From Buttiauxella agrestis ATCC 33320 (GTDB lineage Bacteria; Pseudomonadota; Gammaproteobacteria; Enterobacterales; Enterobacteriaceae): a stretch of 64,000 nucleotides of DNA. The stretch covers positions 37,033 to 101,032 of the forward strand of contig NZ_JMPI01000014.1 of NCBI RefSeq assembly GCF_000735355.1, given 5' to 3'. The notes under the pieces were generated by a model. That model had not been told where the DNA came from and made no database searches. It saw only the letters and a list, made by a program, of their open reading frames with translations. Below are positions 63,963 through 64,000 of this stretch, in pieces. Both the position numbers and the translations under genes were made by a program. How positions within the stretch are numbered: position 1 is the first letter of the stretch; every line of letters starts with the position of its first letter.

Positions 63963-64000
63963 CCCTCACCCTAACCCTCTCCCACAGGAGAGGGAATTGG
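63963..64000. repeat. Repeat-like hairpin at window end (truncated)
   Basis: After cueO the sequence CCCTCACCCTAACCCTCTCC-CACA-GGAGAGGG forms a perfect 8-bp stem (63975–63982 with 63987–63994). This CCCTCACCCTAACCCTCTCC type of string is common as an intergenic palindromic repeat in enterobacterial genomes. The right side is cut by the window, so its full form is unknown. It could also terminate cueO. Confidence 0.55.

Overview
The window is a stretch of chromosome from a member of the Enterobacteriaceae, at the classic leu–ilvIH–cra–dcw–secA–nadC–ampDE–aroP–pdh–acnB–cueO position. Gene order and protein sequences match Escherichia/Salmonella for most of the length, and many products have exactly the E. 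coli length (LeuA 523, IlvI 574, MurC 491, SecA 901, AceE 887, AcnB 865 residues). Several departures show that it is another genus: a GH43/sugar-transporter cassette between ampE and aroP, a DUF721 (DciA-like) gene beside secM, an AceF with two rather than three lipoyl domains, and a foreign gene pair where speD-speE normally sit. The genus cannot be fixed from the sequence alone; a Buttiauxella/Kluyvera-like enterobacterium is only a guess.

Layout. 1–2534 (minus strand): the start of the leu operon (leuL leader, attenuator, leuA, partial leuB). 2535–8513: leuO, ilvI-ilvH and cra, separated by long AT-rich regulatory gaps. 8423–25357 (plus strand): the complete division and cell-wall cluster mraZ-rsmH-ftsL-ftsI-murE-murF-mraY-murD-ftsW-murG-murC-ddlB-ftsQ-ftsA-ftsZ, tightly packed with many start/stop overlaps, followed by lpxC. 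26384–30672: the divergent DUF721 gene, then secM-secA with the translation-arrest motif, then mutT. 30669–36533: yacG-zapD-coaE (minus), guaC (plus), and the type IV pilus genes ppdD-hofB-hofC (minus). 36724–39111: nadC (minus) and ampD-ampE (plus).

39167–44718 (minus) is an accessory carbohydrate cassette: two GPH-family symporters, each followed by a cytoplasmic GH43 glycosidase, in two transcription units separated by a terminator. They probably take up and cleave arabinose- and xylose-containing oligosaccharides. 44896–53597 holds aroP (minus) and the pyruvate dehydrogenase operon pdhR-aceE-aceF-lpd (plus). Its regulatory sites can be read directly: a perfect PdhR box, TyrR-like boxes, a large pdhR–aceE hairpin and a palindrome at the lpd promoter. 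53643–56206 (minus) carries two secreted proteins of unknown function (DUF2950 and the DUF3300 protein YacH). acnB and yacL follow on the plus strand.

59761–61520 (minus) is the most unusual part: a lipoprotein and a large periplasmic coiled-coil FKBP-like protein, translationally coupled, in the place where E. coli has speE-speD between yacL and yacC. The FKBP domain has lost several of the usual catalytic-pocket residues. The window ends with yacC (minus), cueO with a CueR-type promoter (plus), and a repeat-like hairpin cut by the window edge. No rRNA, tRNA, CRISPR array, IS element or prophage was seen.
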